A stretch of DNA of 64,000 nucleotides, taken from positions 1,240,001 to 1,304,000 of the forward strand of contig MSED01000013.1 of assembly GCA_002099365.1 (NCBI GenBank), written 5' to 3'. Below the pieces are notes generated by a model. It was not told where the DNA came from and searched no databases. It saw only the letters and a program-made list of their open reading frames with translations. The stretch comes from Phialophora verrucosa. Its lineage: Eukaryota > Ascomycota > Eurotiomycetes > Chaetothyriales > Herpotrichiellaceae. A program made the translations under genes and the position numbers. This document shows, in pieces, positions 30,758 through 41,349 of the stretch. Position 1 is the stretch's first letter. Every line of letters begins with the position of its first letter.

Positions 30758-32679
30758 ATGGCTTCGTCAACAGACAACAAGGGCGAGAGCCCTGGTGCGA
30801 CAGGCTTCACACCTCCCTCAGAGCGCCGCGGATCTCTTGTTGTTGATACGACGCTCGCGGGAGAAGAAGATGCCGCTGTCCTTGCTAAAATGGGGTTCGC
30901 CAACCCTCCTTCCCCCTCCTCCGGAGTGATTCGACCGACTGGCTGCTAATATGCGACAGGTACAAACAAGAGCTTCGTCGCAACTTCAGTATGCTTGAAG
31001 TATTCGGAATTGCATTTTCTATTATGGGTCTTTTGCCCTCGATCGCCAGTACTCTGAGTTACTCGATCCCCGCGGGACCCGTCGGGCTAGTTTGGGGATG
31101 GTTTCTTGCTTCAGGGTTTATTTTCATCGTCGGGTTAGCCATGGCCGATTTGGCGAGCTCGATGCCGACGAGTGGCGGGTAACTAATTTTCCATTCCATC
31201 AGTAATGCCTGCTCACAAGATGAAAGGCTTTACTACTGGACTCACTACTACGCTTCGCCGAAGTGGCGCAATCCGCTGAGCTTCCTCGTTGGATACAGCA
31301 ACACGCTGGGCTTGGTTGGCGGGCTGTGCTCCATCGACTGTGGGTGACCTCAGGAGCTTCTTTGTGTGCCCCGGGCTGATTTCAGTGCGCAGATGGATTC
31401 TCGCTCATGTTCCTCTCCGTGATAGTAATCGCCCGTGACGGCAACTGGACACCCAGCAACGGAACCATCTACGGTGTCTTTCTGGCCACCGTTGCCTGCC
31501 ATGGCCTCATCGCTTCAACGATGGCACGTGTGATGGGCAAGATGCAGACCGTCTTCGTTGCGATGAACTTTGTCTTGATCTTCGCCACCGTCATTGCGCT
31601 ACCGATCGGCGCGAAACACAGACTAAACAGCGCTTCATACATCTTTACCAAAGTGGAGAACCTCACGACGTGGCCTTCCGGGTGGACATTTATGCTTTCC
31701 TGGCTGAGTCCCATCTGGACGATCGGCGGATTTGACTCTGCGGTCCACATCTCCGAGGAAGCGACCAATGCAACGAAAGCGGCACCGTTTGGTATCCTCT
31801 TCTCTATCGGATCGTGCTGGCTGTTCGGCTGGATATGCTGCATCGTCATTGCGGCCACCATGGTACGAGATGTCGAGAGCATCTTGGGCTCACCCTTCGG
31901 TCAACCAATGGCTCAGATTTATTATGACTCTCTGGGAAAGAATGGTGCGCTGGGATTCATGGCACTTTTGATGATTGTTCAGTTCCTGGTCTGTCCTTTT
32001 GTCTCTTTTTCCATCTAACACTCCGCTGATTGGGATTTAGATGGGCATCTCCATCCTTGTGGCCGCTTCTCGTCAAGCATGGGCCTTCTCCCGTGACGGC
32101 GCCCTCCCGTTCTCCAGCTTCTTCCGGCCCATCTCCAAGAAGCTCGGGTACATTCCTTTCCGCACAACCGTTGGATGCGCTTTCCTTGCGGCCGTCCTTG
32201 GTCTGCTCAGCCTGATCGCCCCTGCTGCTGCCTCGGCGCTCTTCTCTCTTGCCGTTGCGGGCAACAATCTCGCCTGGGGAATTCCCATCATTTGCCGCCT
32301 GGTTTGGGGCCAGCACAAATTCTCCCCGGGGCCAATCTACACAGGTCGCGCGTCCATTCCTCTAGCTTGGATGGCCATTATATTTCTGGTATTTGGAATC
32401 TTGTTGAGCATGTTCCCCGTGGGTGGGCCGAATCCGACGGCTGATACGATGAACTATACCTGCGTGATCAACTCGGCGGTCTGGGGTGGTGCATTGTTGT
32501 ATTATATCATCGATGCGAGAAAGTGGTTCAGAGGACCCCAGATCACGATTGATTTGAGTCAATTGACGGAGGAGCAAGAAGCCGCACTGAAAGCGGAGGG
32601 CTTGAAGGTGGAAGCTGATGGGACTGCCGTCGTAGGGGGGAAGAGTATTAATGAGACCGAGGTCCGTCAGACAACGTAG
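30758..32679 (+). CDS. Amino-acid/GABA-type permease (APC superfamily)
   Basis: This is a plasma-membrane proton-coupled permease with about 12 helices, 567 residues in five exons: 30758-30894, 30960-31178, 31227-31339, 31393-31988 and 32041-32679. Introns are 48-65 bp. The first donor is the less common GTTCGC. The joined N-terminal part reads AVLAKMGYKQELRRNFSMLE and then VFGIAFSIMGLLPSIAST, typical of the fungal GABA/choline/polyamine permease group (Uga4/Hnm1-like). Other family blocks are SMPTSGGLYYWTHYYASPKW, CSIDYGFSLMFLS, PSGWTFMLSWLSPIWTIGGF, HISEEATNATKAAPFGI and FSRDGALPFS. The C-terminal tail is acidic and cytosolic. Substrate specificity cannot be decided from sequence alone; GABA-like compounds are the leading guess. 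Confidence 0.93.
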
Positions 32680-34099
32680 TTGGTTTCTGTCTCGCTGACT
32701 CTAGAGCACTTCTCTACTCGAGATAAAGACAAGGCCGGAAGCAGAAATGAGGCCATTAAACTTGCTCACGTCTGCTGTCTTGCAATTGCCGGGGGTTTCG
32801 ACTATCTGTCTTGTGTCGGCCTGCTAGCTGCCAGGAGCCGCGACCCTGTAGGCACTAGTTTACTGGATCACGACACCATCATCATGATCAAAGATCCACT
32901 TGTTCCCCAGGTGAGGCTGCGGGTTCTTTTGAGAAGATATTTTGAGCAATCAACCCACTCCTTAAGCACTCTTGACGTCCCAGTCCATTGACCACGATCT
33001 CTGAAGATAGACCGTGACACTACATGATCATGCATCCCCAGTGTAGAAATGGCGGTTTCCCGCGCAGGCTCCGTGTTCTGATGCGACAACCACCGTGTCT
33101 GGCTGGAGCTTGCATTGGCAGAGCACAATCGTATGTACTGTCTCTCATCTTCATGTGGCCGAACCTGCATCAATGCTATCTCAAGCTACAGTACCTACCA
33201 CCAGTGTCGACAAAACAACTCACAAGTGGTGGCCCAACCAATTTGTCCCGCCGCGCGGCTGCCTCGGGACAAGTCGCGGCAGAAGATATGATGTGCAGGG
33301 TGGCCCAAGTGCTGAAAGGGCTAGTTGACAGCGTGCTTGAGATCAAAGAGTTGAGCGTGCTTCGTGTGCATACTTGCGAGAATGTGCCAAGTCCGAGTCC
33401 TCATGCTAAATGAACCCGAAGGATTCGCGGCCCGTTGACCGGGAGCATTTCCAGGTGAAACAACTGAGAATAAGCCCTACCGTTTACGAGATTATTACTT
33501 ACTTGTCCGATAGGCATCACGCCCTGAGATACGTCGTCTACGTCGGGGTACGTCATTAAAGTATAGTAGTACAGTAGTAGTACAGTAAGTATATGGATCC
33601 CGCTGTGGATATATCCCCACGGACCCCCTTTCCTGCGCAGCCTTGCTAATTACAGTACTATCACTTCTCGAACCTACTTGAACCTACGAATACTCCGTAG
33701 CCGCCATCGATGACGCACTACGGATTACATACATTCGTCCAAATTACTGTAGTTAAGCGCGCTAATCAGTGCGCGAACCTGAGCTGAGAGCGGGCGGTAG
33801 AGGGACAAGACAAAGCGACTCATACAGTTTATCTTGGGTCACGTCCGACCACGACAGGCCATGTTGGATTAAGTTGAATCTTGCTAGCTAAGACCTGTCA
33901 AGGAAATCAATCCTCGTTGTTTCTTCGCGGACGCATCACGTACCCTTGGCCCTGGTTACCTGTGGCGCGCGTTTGTTGTTCTGGAATCAGGAGAGGGAGG
34001 CATAGATTATCAGGAGCACTAACCTCCCTTACAAAGGCAAGCGCATTCAGCATATGGCAACGAAGAGCTGAAGAGAATGCATCTCGGTTGGGTTGCAAC
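32680..34099. other. Intergenic region, TA-rich in part
   Basis: About 1.4 kb with no supported gene. Between about 33480 and 33800 the sequence becomes rich in TA and GTAC/AGTA words, including a tandem tagtacag pattern near 33565-33585. At 33755-33775 lies an imperfect hairpin of GCGC arms around GCTAATCAGT. This could be a decayed transposon end but is not proof of one. Confidence 0.4.
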
Positions 34100-35634
34100 T
34101 CATACTTTTAGAATTTGTCGGAATCGTGCAAGAGGAAATCTCACCATCGATCCGATCAACAATACCGCGCAAACAGCCACGACTGCCGCTTGCGTGGCAA
34201 ACACGGCGGCAACGCCATCCTTTCTGATCCAGCTGGGTTGGAAATATCCGACGGCAAAGCCTCCGCAGGTCCTCCACAAGTTGATGATGGCCGACACCAC
34301 GGCCGAATGTTGGGGGTATTTTTCCAGCGCGTACGCCGTGATGGCCACCATACTGCCCATGAGCCCGATGTTGACCATGACCCAGCCGAACGCGAGCCCC
34401 ACCCAGCTCTTGCCGTAGTTCAACGTGAGACCGGACGTGAGCAGGCCGCACACCATGCTGCCGATGGGGAACCACACGCCGTGTAAGCGGTACTCGCTGC
34501 GCCAGTGGGCCTTGCGTTTCCCGCCGGAGCCGGTGTAGATCCACTCGTTGAAGAGGTAGCCGAAGCAGAAGCCGAGCAAGGCACCGATGACGCCGGCGAA
34601 ACGGATGGATGCGTCCTCGACGTTGTCGAATAGGTACGGCGGGGCGCGCACGAACGAGTCGACCGTCGTGGTGATGCCGACCGGCTAGGTGAAGTTGATC
34701 ATGGTGGACAGGCCGACGAGAAGGATCGGGAGCGTGAAGGCCAACTTGACGCTGTTGACGGTCGACTCGGTGAGCGTGCGCGTTTTGGGCAGGTTGGTGT
34801 TTCCGATGCCGAGGAAGGATTTGACCCTGTTTGGTTCCGTTGTGGTGGTAGCCGAGCTGTTGTTATTGTTGTTGTTGTAGTATGTTTCGTAGCCGAACGC
34901 GAGGATCAACAGCGTCGAGAAGCCGTAGAATCCCGTCAGCACTTTGAAGCAGTCGCGCCACGAGTTGGCGCCGTCGAGAATGTACCCGGCCAGAGTGGGG
35001 AAGAGGAAGGGCCCGACCAGAAACGTGGTCCCCCAGATGTTGATGTACCGGGGCCATTCTGCGGGGCTGTACATGTCGTGGATGATGGGCAGGCCGATGA
35101 CCTGCGGGACTGTCCCGAATAGACCTTGCAGGGCGCGCAACGCGGTGAAGACGGACCAGGGCCGGGCGTAGACGCATCCCAGGACGACGCCCAGGGTCAC
35201 GATTTGAGAGTACAGCCAGACCGGAGGGCTAGGAGGAGGGGAAGGAGAAGTTAGCAAAATGCATGCAGAGCAGAGAGGAGTTTGAAAGGTTTTGAATCGG
35301 CGGAAATGTGACCACTGGCCGGCCGAAGGCATCGATGAAAGGCACCGCGATTATACCGCCAAAGCCTTGCAGCAGGATGCCGTAGTTGAGAGAAGTCGTG
35401 GAGTGGTTGATGGACGTGTTACACTCGAATGCTTGCGGGACGACCAGTCTTGCACCCCAGGTCATGCCACTGGTCACCACAACGTCAGCATGGGATATAA
35501 CGAGGTTTCGATGATGGACACGTACCCGTCAGCCAGATGGAGCTTGACATCAATGCGAGAAATAGCAGCCTTTTCTTCCAAGGGCTCCAGTTCTTGGGGT
35601 TTCGGCTGTCCGTGGGATCTGAGGCTGATTCCTC
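34100..35634 (-). pseudogene. Broken MFS transporter (nonsense codon, frameshift, no start)
   Basis: This is a recognisable major-facilitator transporter that cannot be translated as one protein. Readable pieces are 35526-35634 (DPTDSRNPKNWSPWKKRLLF), 35320-35469 (GMTWGARLVVPQAFE...AVPFIDAFGR) and 34100-35228 (WLYSQIVTLG...IGLPIIHDMYSPAEWPRYIN onward). The expected LMSSSI-LADGG junction is out of frame by one missing base near 35535. At 34685-34687 an in-frame TAG interrupts MINFT-PVGITTTVDSF, where relatives have Trp. The intron between the second and third pieces (35229-35319) fits the frame only with a GC donor. No start codon was found upstream of 35634, where the neighbouring gene begins on the other strand. 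Sequencing error could explain one defect, but not all of them easily. Confidence 0.8.
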
Positions 35635-35638
35635 CTAG

Positions 35639-37053
35639 GGACCAGTATTTTCATTGGATGCTGGGTACTGACTGGCTTCGTTTTCTTCGTTCTGCTGTTT
35701 AGGTTCGGTGTCAAAGCTTGGATAGCATGGCTGCTCCCGAATGTCTCGAAGCCCGAGCGAGTATGGGGTCTAGAAGATATCTTCTTTACTCTGGGATACG
35801 CCTTTGATCTTGGACATATGGCGATGATCTGGAAGAGGTGAGCTCGAGATGACCCGGTACCATTTTCCAGCAGCGAATGTTGATCATCTGTAGCTGGGAA
35901 TGGGGCCTCGGAAGACACTTCTTCTATCTCTCGCCTCTTGAGAAAAATCGAGCGATGAAGTACGATTTCTTATCCCAGCCCCTGGCCGTCTCTGCGGCGA
36001 TGTGGTCTCGAACAGGCGTGATCCTCTTCCTGTACACTTGCTTCACACAGAACAGGAGGAGTTTGCGGATCATTGTGGTCGTCTGCCTGGTCGTTCAGAT
36101 CGTGGCGAATCTCTTCACCATCCTGCAAATCTTTCTCCAATGCGGGCCAAATCCCTACCGGCTCGTCGACCGAGCAAGCTATTTCCACTACATGTGGGGC
36201 CCGTTGCCGCAAGATGGCTCGGTCGTCTGCCAGGCGCCCACAGTCCAAGCTACGGTGGGATATGTACAGGGCGGTAAGTCGCCCCGTGCTTGAGCAAGTC
36301 TGCGGCTGACGCCCTGCAGCATTCAACTGTATCATAGACTTCACCTTGACCTATCTGGCCGGATTTGAGCTCTGGCAATTCATGCTCCGAGGCGCGAAAA
36401 GTAACAGGGAGAACTCGTTCCTGAATCGATTCAAGAGACTTCGATTCTAGAACTCGCAGCCAGCGACCCTGGTAAACACTGCTGTTGTGCGGTCCATTGC
36501 TGCTGTCAGGTGTTGCCTCGATTGTGAAGACATACCTTCTCTCCGCTTTAGGGAGTAGGCTGGACTTTACGTGGAACATTGTTCCTTTCATCCTATGGGT
36601 CAAGTAATTGCACACTGTCCTTCTGACAACGCCTCAGAGTAGACTGATCATTGCGCTTCTAGGATCGAGAATTATTGCATTCCTATTGCGACAACAGCGC
36701 CAATCCTTCGTCTCTTCATCCGTACCTTTACCGACCAACGAGGGACCGACAAAGGTTACAACACCAGTGTAAGTGGCGGGCTCGGCTCAAAGGCAGGCAT
36801 ACACACCACTGAGTTGAGCAAATTATCCCGTGGCAGGTCGCAGAAACAGCTAAGCGGCAAAGGCTTCGTCCATATGCAAGAGACGGATGAGATAAGTGAG
36901 ACGGCGCCCGCGGGGAGTATCCACGGCTCTGAACACGGTCTCGTTCACGAGGGTGAGATCAGAGTCAAACATGAGTACGAGGTGCGTGTCGAAGAGAGCG
37001 ATGAGCTCCCTATCATGAAGCCCGGCGCGCGCAAGGACCAGAGGTGGAACTGA
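35639..37053 (+). pseudogene. Broken rhodopsin-domain membrane protein (frameshift, nonsense codon, no start)
   Basis: This is a seven-helix fungal integral membrane protein of the rhodopsin-domain type. Exons are readable at 35639-35837 (FGVKAWIAWLLPNVSKPERV, then WGLEDIFFTLGYAFD), 35894-36273 (GLGRHFFYLSPLEKNRAMKY onward), 36320-36603, 36663-36768 and 36814-37053, with introns of 45-59 bp that keep frame. Exon 3 is damaged. After NRFKRL the frame must shift by one base (36441-36450), and then TAA at 36473-36475 follows RSQRPW, before TLLLCGPLLLSGVASIVKTY. Downstream, RLDFTWNIVPFILWVK and ENYCIPIATTAPILRLFIRT are well preserved. No initiating ATG is in frame at the 5' end, because stops lie just left of 35639. 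The family function is not established. Confidence 0.78.
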
Positions 37054-37522
37054 GGCAACGCCGTCGGAACCTTAGGTGTCCCCTGGTGGACAGCGAGGAA
37101 AGCCCAGGCGAGAACAATCCAACCACCGTTCCAGACAGCTGGCTCAGACAGGTGACAATAATGGATGTGATCGCGCGGTACTGGATCAGCGCAGTGTTTG
37201 AGATGAGACGTGGAGTGACAGCCCAAGTTCCCCTGTGCAGCCTGTGATCCATCAACAGACCTGAATGTAGCCCGGCCATCACCGAGATCTCATCACATCG
37301 TGTCATCCAGGGCTTGAGATTCGCAAAATGACTTGTACTGGAACTGGTGCAAGTTCAATTGTTGTGTGATTTGCCGATAGCGGTGACGTAATGCTTCCTT
37401 CATCACGTGCTTCCCTCATGCGCTAAGACATCACGTGCGAGATTACGGCAGCGCAGTTCATTGCGAAGCGCCGCCTTGAATTGCTCCAATCTCGCCAACT
37501 TTCGCACTCATCGAAGTCAACT
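37054..37522. other. Intergenic region between 3' ends
   Basis: About 470 bp between the rhodopsin-like pseudogene and the convergent oxygenase-like gene. No feature is supported. Confidence 0.4.
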
Positions 37523-38804
37523 TTACATGGCCATTTCTTGAATCTCGTTCTTGTGGACGTTGTCATCGGCAGTGACTGGCCGCATCTCAAACAACGTCCG
37601 TCTCATGTACGCCATCTGCTCGTCCATCCACTTCTGCAAGCTTGCCAGATCCACGATGTCCGTGTTGCAATCCCCTCTCCCTCCTTCGGTCTGTTGGATT
37701 TGTTTGCGGTGCGCAGCATCGAGCCGCTCTGCCTCAAGTCGAAACCTCTCGCTCAGAAGGTGAAGACGGTAGCTGGACCACTGATAGTATAGCTCAGGCA
37801 GTTTAGACTTGTTCCGAACATTCATGAGCGAGGAGTTCTCTAGCAAGAGAGGGTTGCGCGGGCGCAGTGAAGTCACAATGGTGATCCTTTCGGGCATGTT
37901 CCCGGTTGGGATGGCGATATGAGACACATGTCTGCCCTGAAGAACAACTGCACCACCCTAGATGCGAGAACATGTTAGTCATAGCAACTGGAATATCTGA
38001 AGAGCGCACCAGACCTACCATTTGTGGGGAGCGGACCTTGGTGGTCGTGCCATCGCCTCTCTGCATCTCGGTTTCACCACCGGTCATATATCTGGCGTCT
38101 GACAACATGACAACGCAGACGAATGGGTACGAATCCCTATGCCAGGGTACGACTGCAGGTTTTGTGGCGCTGGTATGACACTCGACACTTGTGCCGCTCT
38201 CATCGGGTCCTTTGGGCACAGGAGCACCTGGAGGACCGATCGGTATCTTCCTCACTGCTTCCGCATCGTCCGAGTCCAACTGGATGTTGGTATGACAAAT
38301 GTCGTAGTCGAAAACAGGGACCAAGTCAACACTCGCTACGTCGGAGATGATTTTAAGAACTTCCGGGGAGGTCCAGAACTGGTGGATGAACGGCGCATAA
38401 TACGGCGCCATCCCTCTGAGCTGGACCGAGCCTGGCCTCGTTTTGTACATACAATTCTCGAGGACCCGATCGGAAAGCAGCTCTCGGCGGTGCTCCAACA
38501 ATGCCTCCTCTGACAACAGAGGGAACGGATCCGTTGAAGCGACATTAGACAAGGGCGAAGCCGGCAAGCAAAGGTCATCGAAGGTATGGATTCTTTTTGG
38601 TGGCACGTAGGCCAGATGTTTCACCGGGTCGAAGGTCGCTGCTTGTGAGCTCGCCCGATTGGACTTTGGGAATACTGTCGGCTCATTCTCTGTGTGAGCT
38701 TCGACAAGAATGCCTGGAGCCATTACTGATGATGAAACTTTTGTCAACCGCCCGTCGACGTTCAGCCAGTTCTTCGACACATACACAACTGCATCAAACG
38801 CCAT
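37523..38804 (-). CDS. Fe(II)/2-oxoglutarate-dependent oxygenase-like protein
   Basis: Two exons (38019-38804 and 37523-37957, intron 61 bp with donor GTAGGT) give 406 residues. The splice joins RSPQM to GGAVVLQGRHVSHIAIPTGN. This places a facial-triad pattern: HRD in VVPWHRDSYPFVCVVMLSD (H222, D224), a distal His in GRHVSHIA (about H272) and an Arg 14 residues later (PERITIVTSLRP) suited to bind 2-oxoglutarate. The region MTGGETEMQRGDG also fits the beta-strand preceding the distal His in such enzymes. The first 100 residues have no clear domain, and the C-terminal 90 are helical and charged. The assignment rests on motif spacing, not on a search. It shares a 517-bp divergent promoter with a Zn2Cys6 regulator, so co-regulation is plausible. 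Confidence 0.75.
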
Positions 38805-39321
38805 TGCGATGGCACAGAGCTTTCATGGCATGTTATACGAGTCTTGAGGATCTCGTATAATGGGGCCCCTCATTGTATATCCTCTTTTGGAAACAATTTG
38901 GGCTGTTCTGGAAATTCAAGCCATGCCTAGTTGAGGCTATACAACCCGCCAACGGAATGAGCATGGTTCTATTGGTTGGCAAGCCACCCTACGGGTAGAG
39001 TTCCCTCTAGGAAGCACGCCCAAAGCTCTGGCTTATCTGCGGAGAAATCCTTCGTATGATGTCCGATGCAGTCAAGGCAGCCCGGCTTCGTCCGGCAGAG
39101 GATATACTAAGCGCGCAAGTATCGGTCTTCGTCTTCAACCAATCTAGCCGCCCATATCGTTACAGTCCAAGGAGATGCGCTTGCAAATCTGACAGCGCTG
39201 CCTCACAATACCCGTCTCGCAGCAATAACACTGCCCCGCTAGAGATATGGTTATTTTGACCGCCATAAACAAGACGGCCGATACGTTTCGAAAATTTGAA
39301 GGTTGTCTACGACCAGCTTCC
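38805..39321. promoter_or_regulatory. Divergent promoter with a CGG-N6-CCG palindrome
   Basis: This lies between the oxygenase-like gene (leftward) and a Zn2Cys6 regulator (rightward). At 39083-39094 it contains CGG, six bases, CCG, the inverted-triplet arrangement and spacing known for Ppr1/UaY-class Zn2Cys6 factors. The site is seen in the sequence; its use is inference. A further in-frame ATG at 39247 could extend the regulator's N-terminus by 25 residues. Confidence 0.45.
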
Positions 39322-41026
39322 ATGTTGAAAATGATGGCTGACGTTCGACGGACTAGAGGTGGGTGTTTGACTTGCAAACGAAGGTGGGCGTTCCAGTATT
39401 TGAGAGGCCCGACTGTCGGGCCGCCGATGCGTTGGCTGAATGTTTGCTATCTCGAACAGAAAGAAGAAGTGCGACCTGACCAGGCCTTCTTGTCAAGCGT
39501 GCCACCGACTAGGCTTACCCTGCGAGGGATACCTCTCAAGAATACTCTGGGAGGATGACCCTGTCCGGGAAGGTATCAGACGCAGAGGGCCACCTAAGCA
39601 TAAGAAGCAAGCGCCGCCCCGTGATGTTGTAGTTAACCGAGATATGACCCCGGCTATGATGGGTGGTGTTCAGAAATCGTCCACAACATCCATTTCGCAG
39701 GGTTGGCGGACCCCAAACACACCATCAACCACGGCCTCTTTGTCCTACCTCCCATGTGCGGAAGGCCGGGACTCGCTCCTCGAGTGCTTCCTTTGGGACC
39801 ACTATATCAATTGCTTTGCAAGGAACTATCCAACATGCTCAGGTTCAGGAAACCCTTTCCTAGCATGCTTGGTTCCGATCGCCATGCGTTATGAGCCTGT
39901 TCGCTGTGCGCTTTTGGCCCTTGCGGGACTCAACGCCGCGCCCAGAAACCTGCCATCGCTGCATCAGGGTATCATGGACTTCCGGCTGCGAGCTTTGGAA
40001 GGTTGCCAAAATATATGTTCCGTATCCTGGAACCGCGACAGGCCCCAATCAGCTGAGGACTTTTTCGTATTACACTCACCACAGGTGTTGCTGACGCTTG
40101 ATGAGGCGGACAAACTCTGCCTCGTCACTACAGCCCTCATGTTGGCACTATTTGGAAAGCTATCTGGCCAAGACTTCGACAATCTTCGAAAATACCTTGA
40201 GTTTGCTCAATACTACTTTACGTGCAAGATGACTGCAGATCCAACATTAGCTGGTATTAGCACGACACCACTTTCTCTCTTCCTCCGCAGCTTGGTGATC
40301 TACAATCATCTGTTGGCAATGATCGCTGTAACACAACCCCACCCGATGGTCGACGGGAGACTCCAAGGACTATATTTTCCTCCATTGCCGCATTGCTCTC
40401 CACAGGATTTTGTGTCTCTGCTTTGGCGTGTCGGTAACGACGTTGAGAATGTGGGCCTCGCCGACTTTGACTTATGGAATGGAAATTTCAACTTCCTGCC
40501 AAGTTTCAGCACCATATCAGCTGAGCCCGAAAGTGCACAAGGCCATGTCCAACGGCATATCTTGCAATCTGACATAGACAAAATCTACACCAGAGCACTG
40601 GATGAAGAGGCCACTGTCCAGGAAATCTACCGCACCTCGAGCCGTATCTATTTCTTTCGACAACTCAGAGACCAAGTCGGACTGGTTCATTCGAATACCA
40701 CGCGAGCCTACCCGCCGTTCGTAGCGCAGGCACGGATTCGCAAACTAACGAAGTCCGCCATGGCGATCTTACGCACCTTGTCTAGTGACTCCGCGTTCAA
40801 CAGCGCGCTACTATTCCCGCTTGGAATAATCGCTCCTGAGATTACCTGCGAGAATGATCAGATATTTGTCTTGCAAAAGCTAGCACAACTTCAGAACACG
40901 CTATACTTCGATGTATTCCGGGTGTTCGGAGAGGACCTTGCAAATATTTGGGCTCGACGTCGACCCTGCGAACTCACTGTCCGTGCGAGTGGTCCTCATA
41001 AGACAGCCATCCGACTAATTGGCTAG
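39322..41026 (+). CDS. Zn2Cys6 fungal transcription factor
   Basis: This is a nuclear DNA-binding regulator. Two exons (39322-39383 and 39460-41026, intron 76 bp) give 542 residues. Splicing completes the zinc cluster: Cys at 15, 18, 25, 32, 35 and 42 (RTRGGCLTCKRRKKKCD, then TRPSCQACHRLGLPCEGY). A basic linker follows (RRRGPPKHKKQAPPR). The rest matches the fungal-specific C-terminal domain found with such clusters, with YLPCAEGRDSLLECFLWDHY, NPFLACLVPIAMRYEPVRCA, LLALAGLNAAPRN and a helix-rich end. The start at 39322 is the nearest ATG to the cluster; 39247 is an alternative. It is divergent from the oxygenase-like gene and could control it, itself, or the accessory genes to the right. Confidence 0.92.
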
Positions 41027-41349
41027 GTCGACCTCGACGGCATGCTCACGAGAATTGAGCGCCAGAGGCCCAATCCCCAATTCCTAGAGCTGCTCAGCCC
41101 CGCTTTGGACTTACCGCTGCGGTCTTTTGGGCAGTGCCCATGCGGAAGGAGGGCTGCCAATAGGCATCAGCCGCATTTCTGGGTTTGTAGAGTCCACGGC
41201 GCAGCCGAGGACAGCACGCAAGCTCCTTCCGAAGCGCTCCAATAAGAACAGTGGGATCCAAGCATCTCCAAACGCCAGTTGGCGCTTCCTGACTGGTCGT
41301 ACCACATGAAATCTGCTCCAGGTTCCAGCTCCATTGTGTTCTCGAGTAT
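41027..41349. other. Short intergenic region
   Basis: About 320 bp between the regulator and the deaminase-like gene. An upstream exon of the latter could hide here, but I found no good splice model. Confidence 0.35.

Noticed and set aside
35550..35918. 122-codon minus-strand frame that could be the MFS N-terminus
   Set aside because: It lies antisense to well-supported rhodopsin-domain exons, and no splice from it joins the MFS body in frame.
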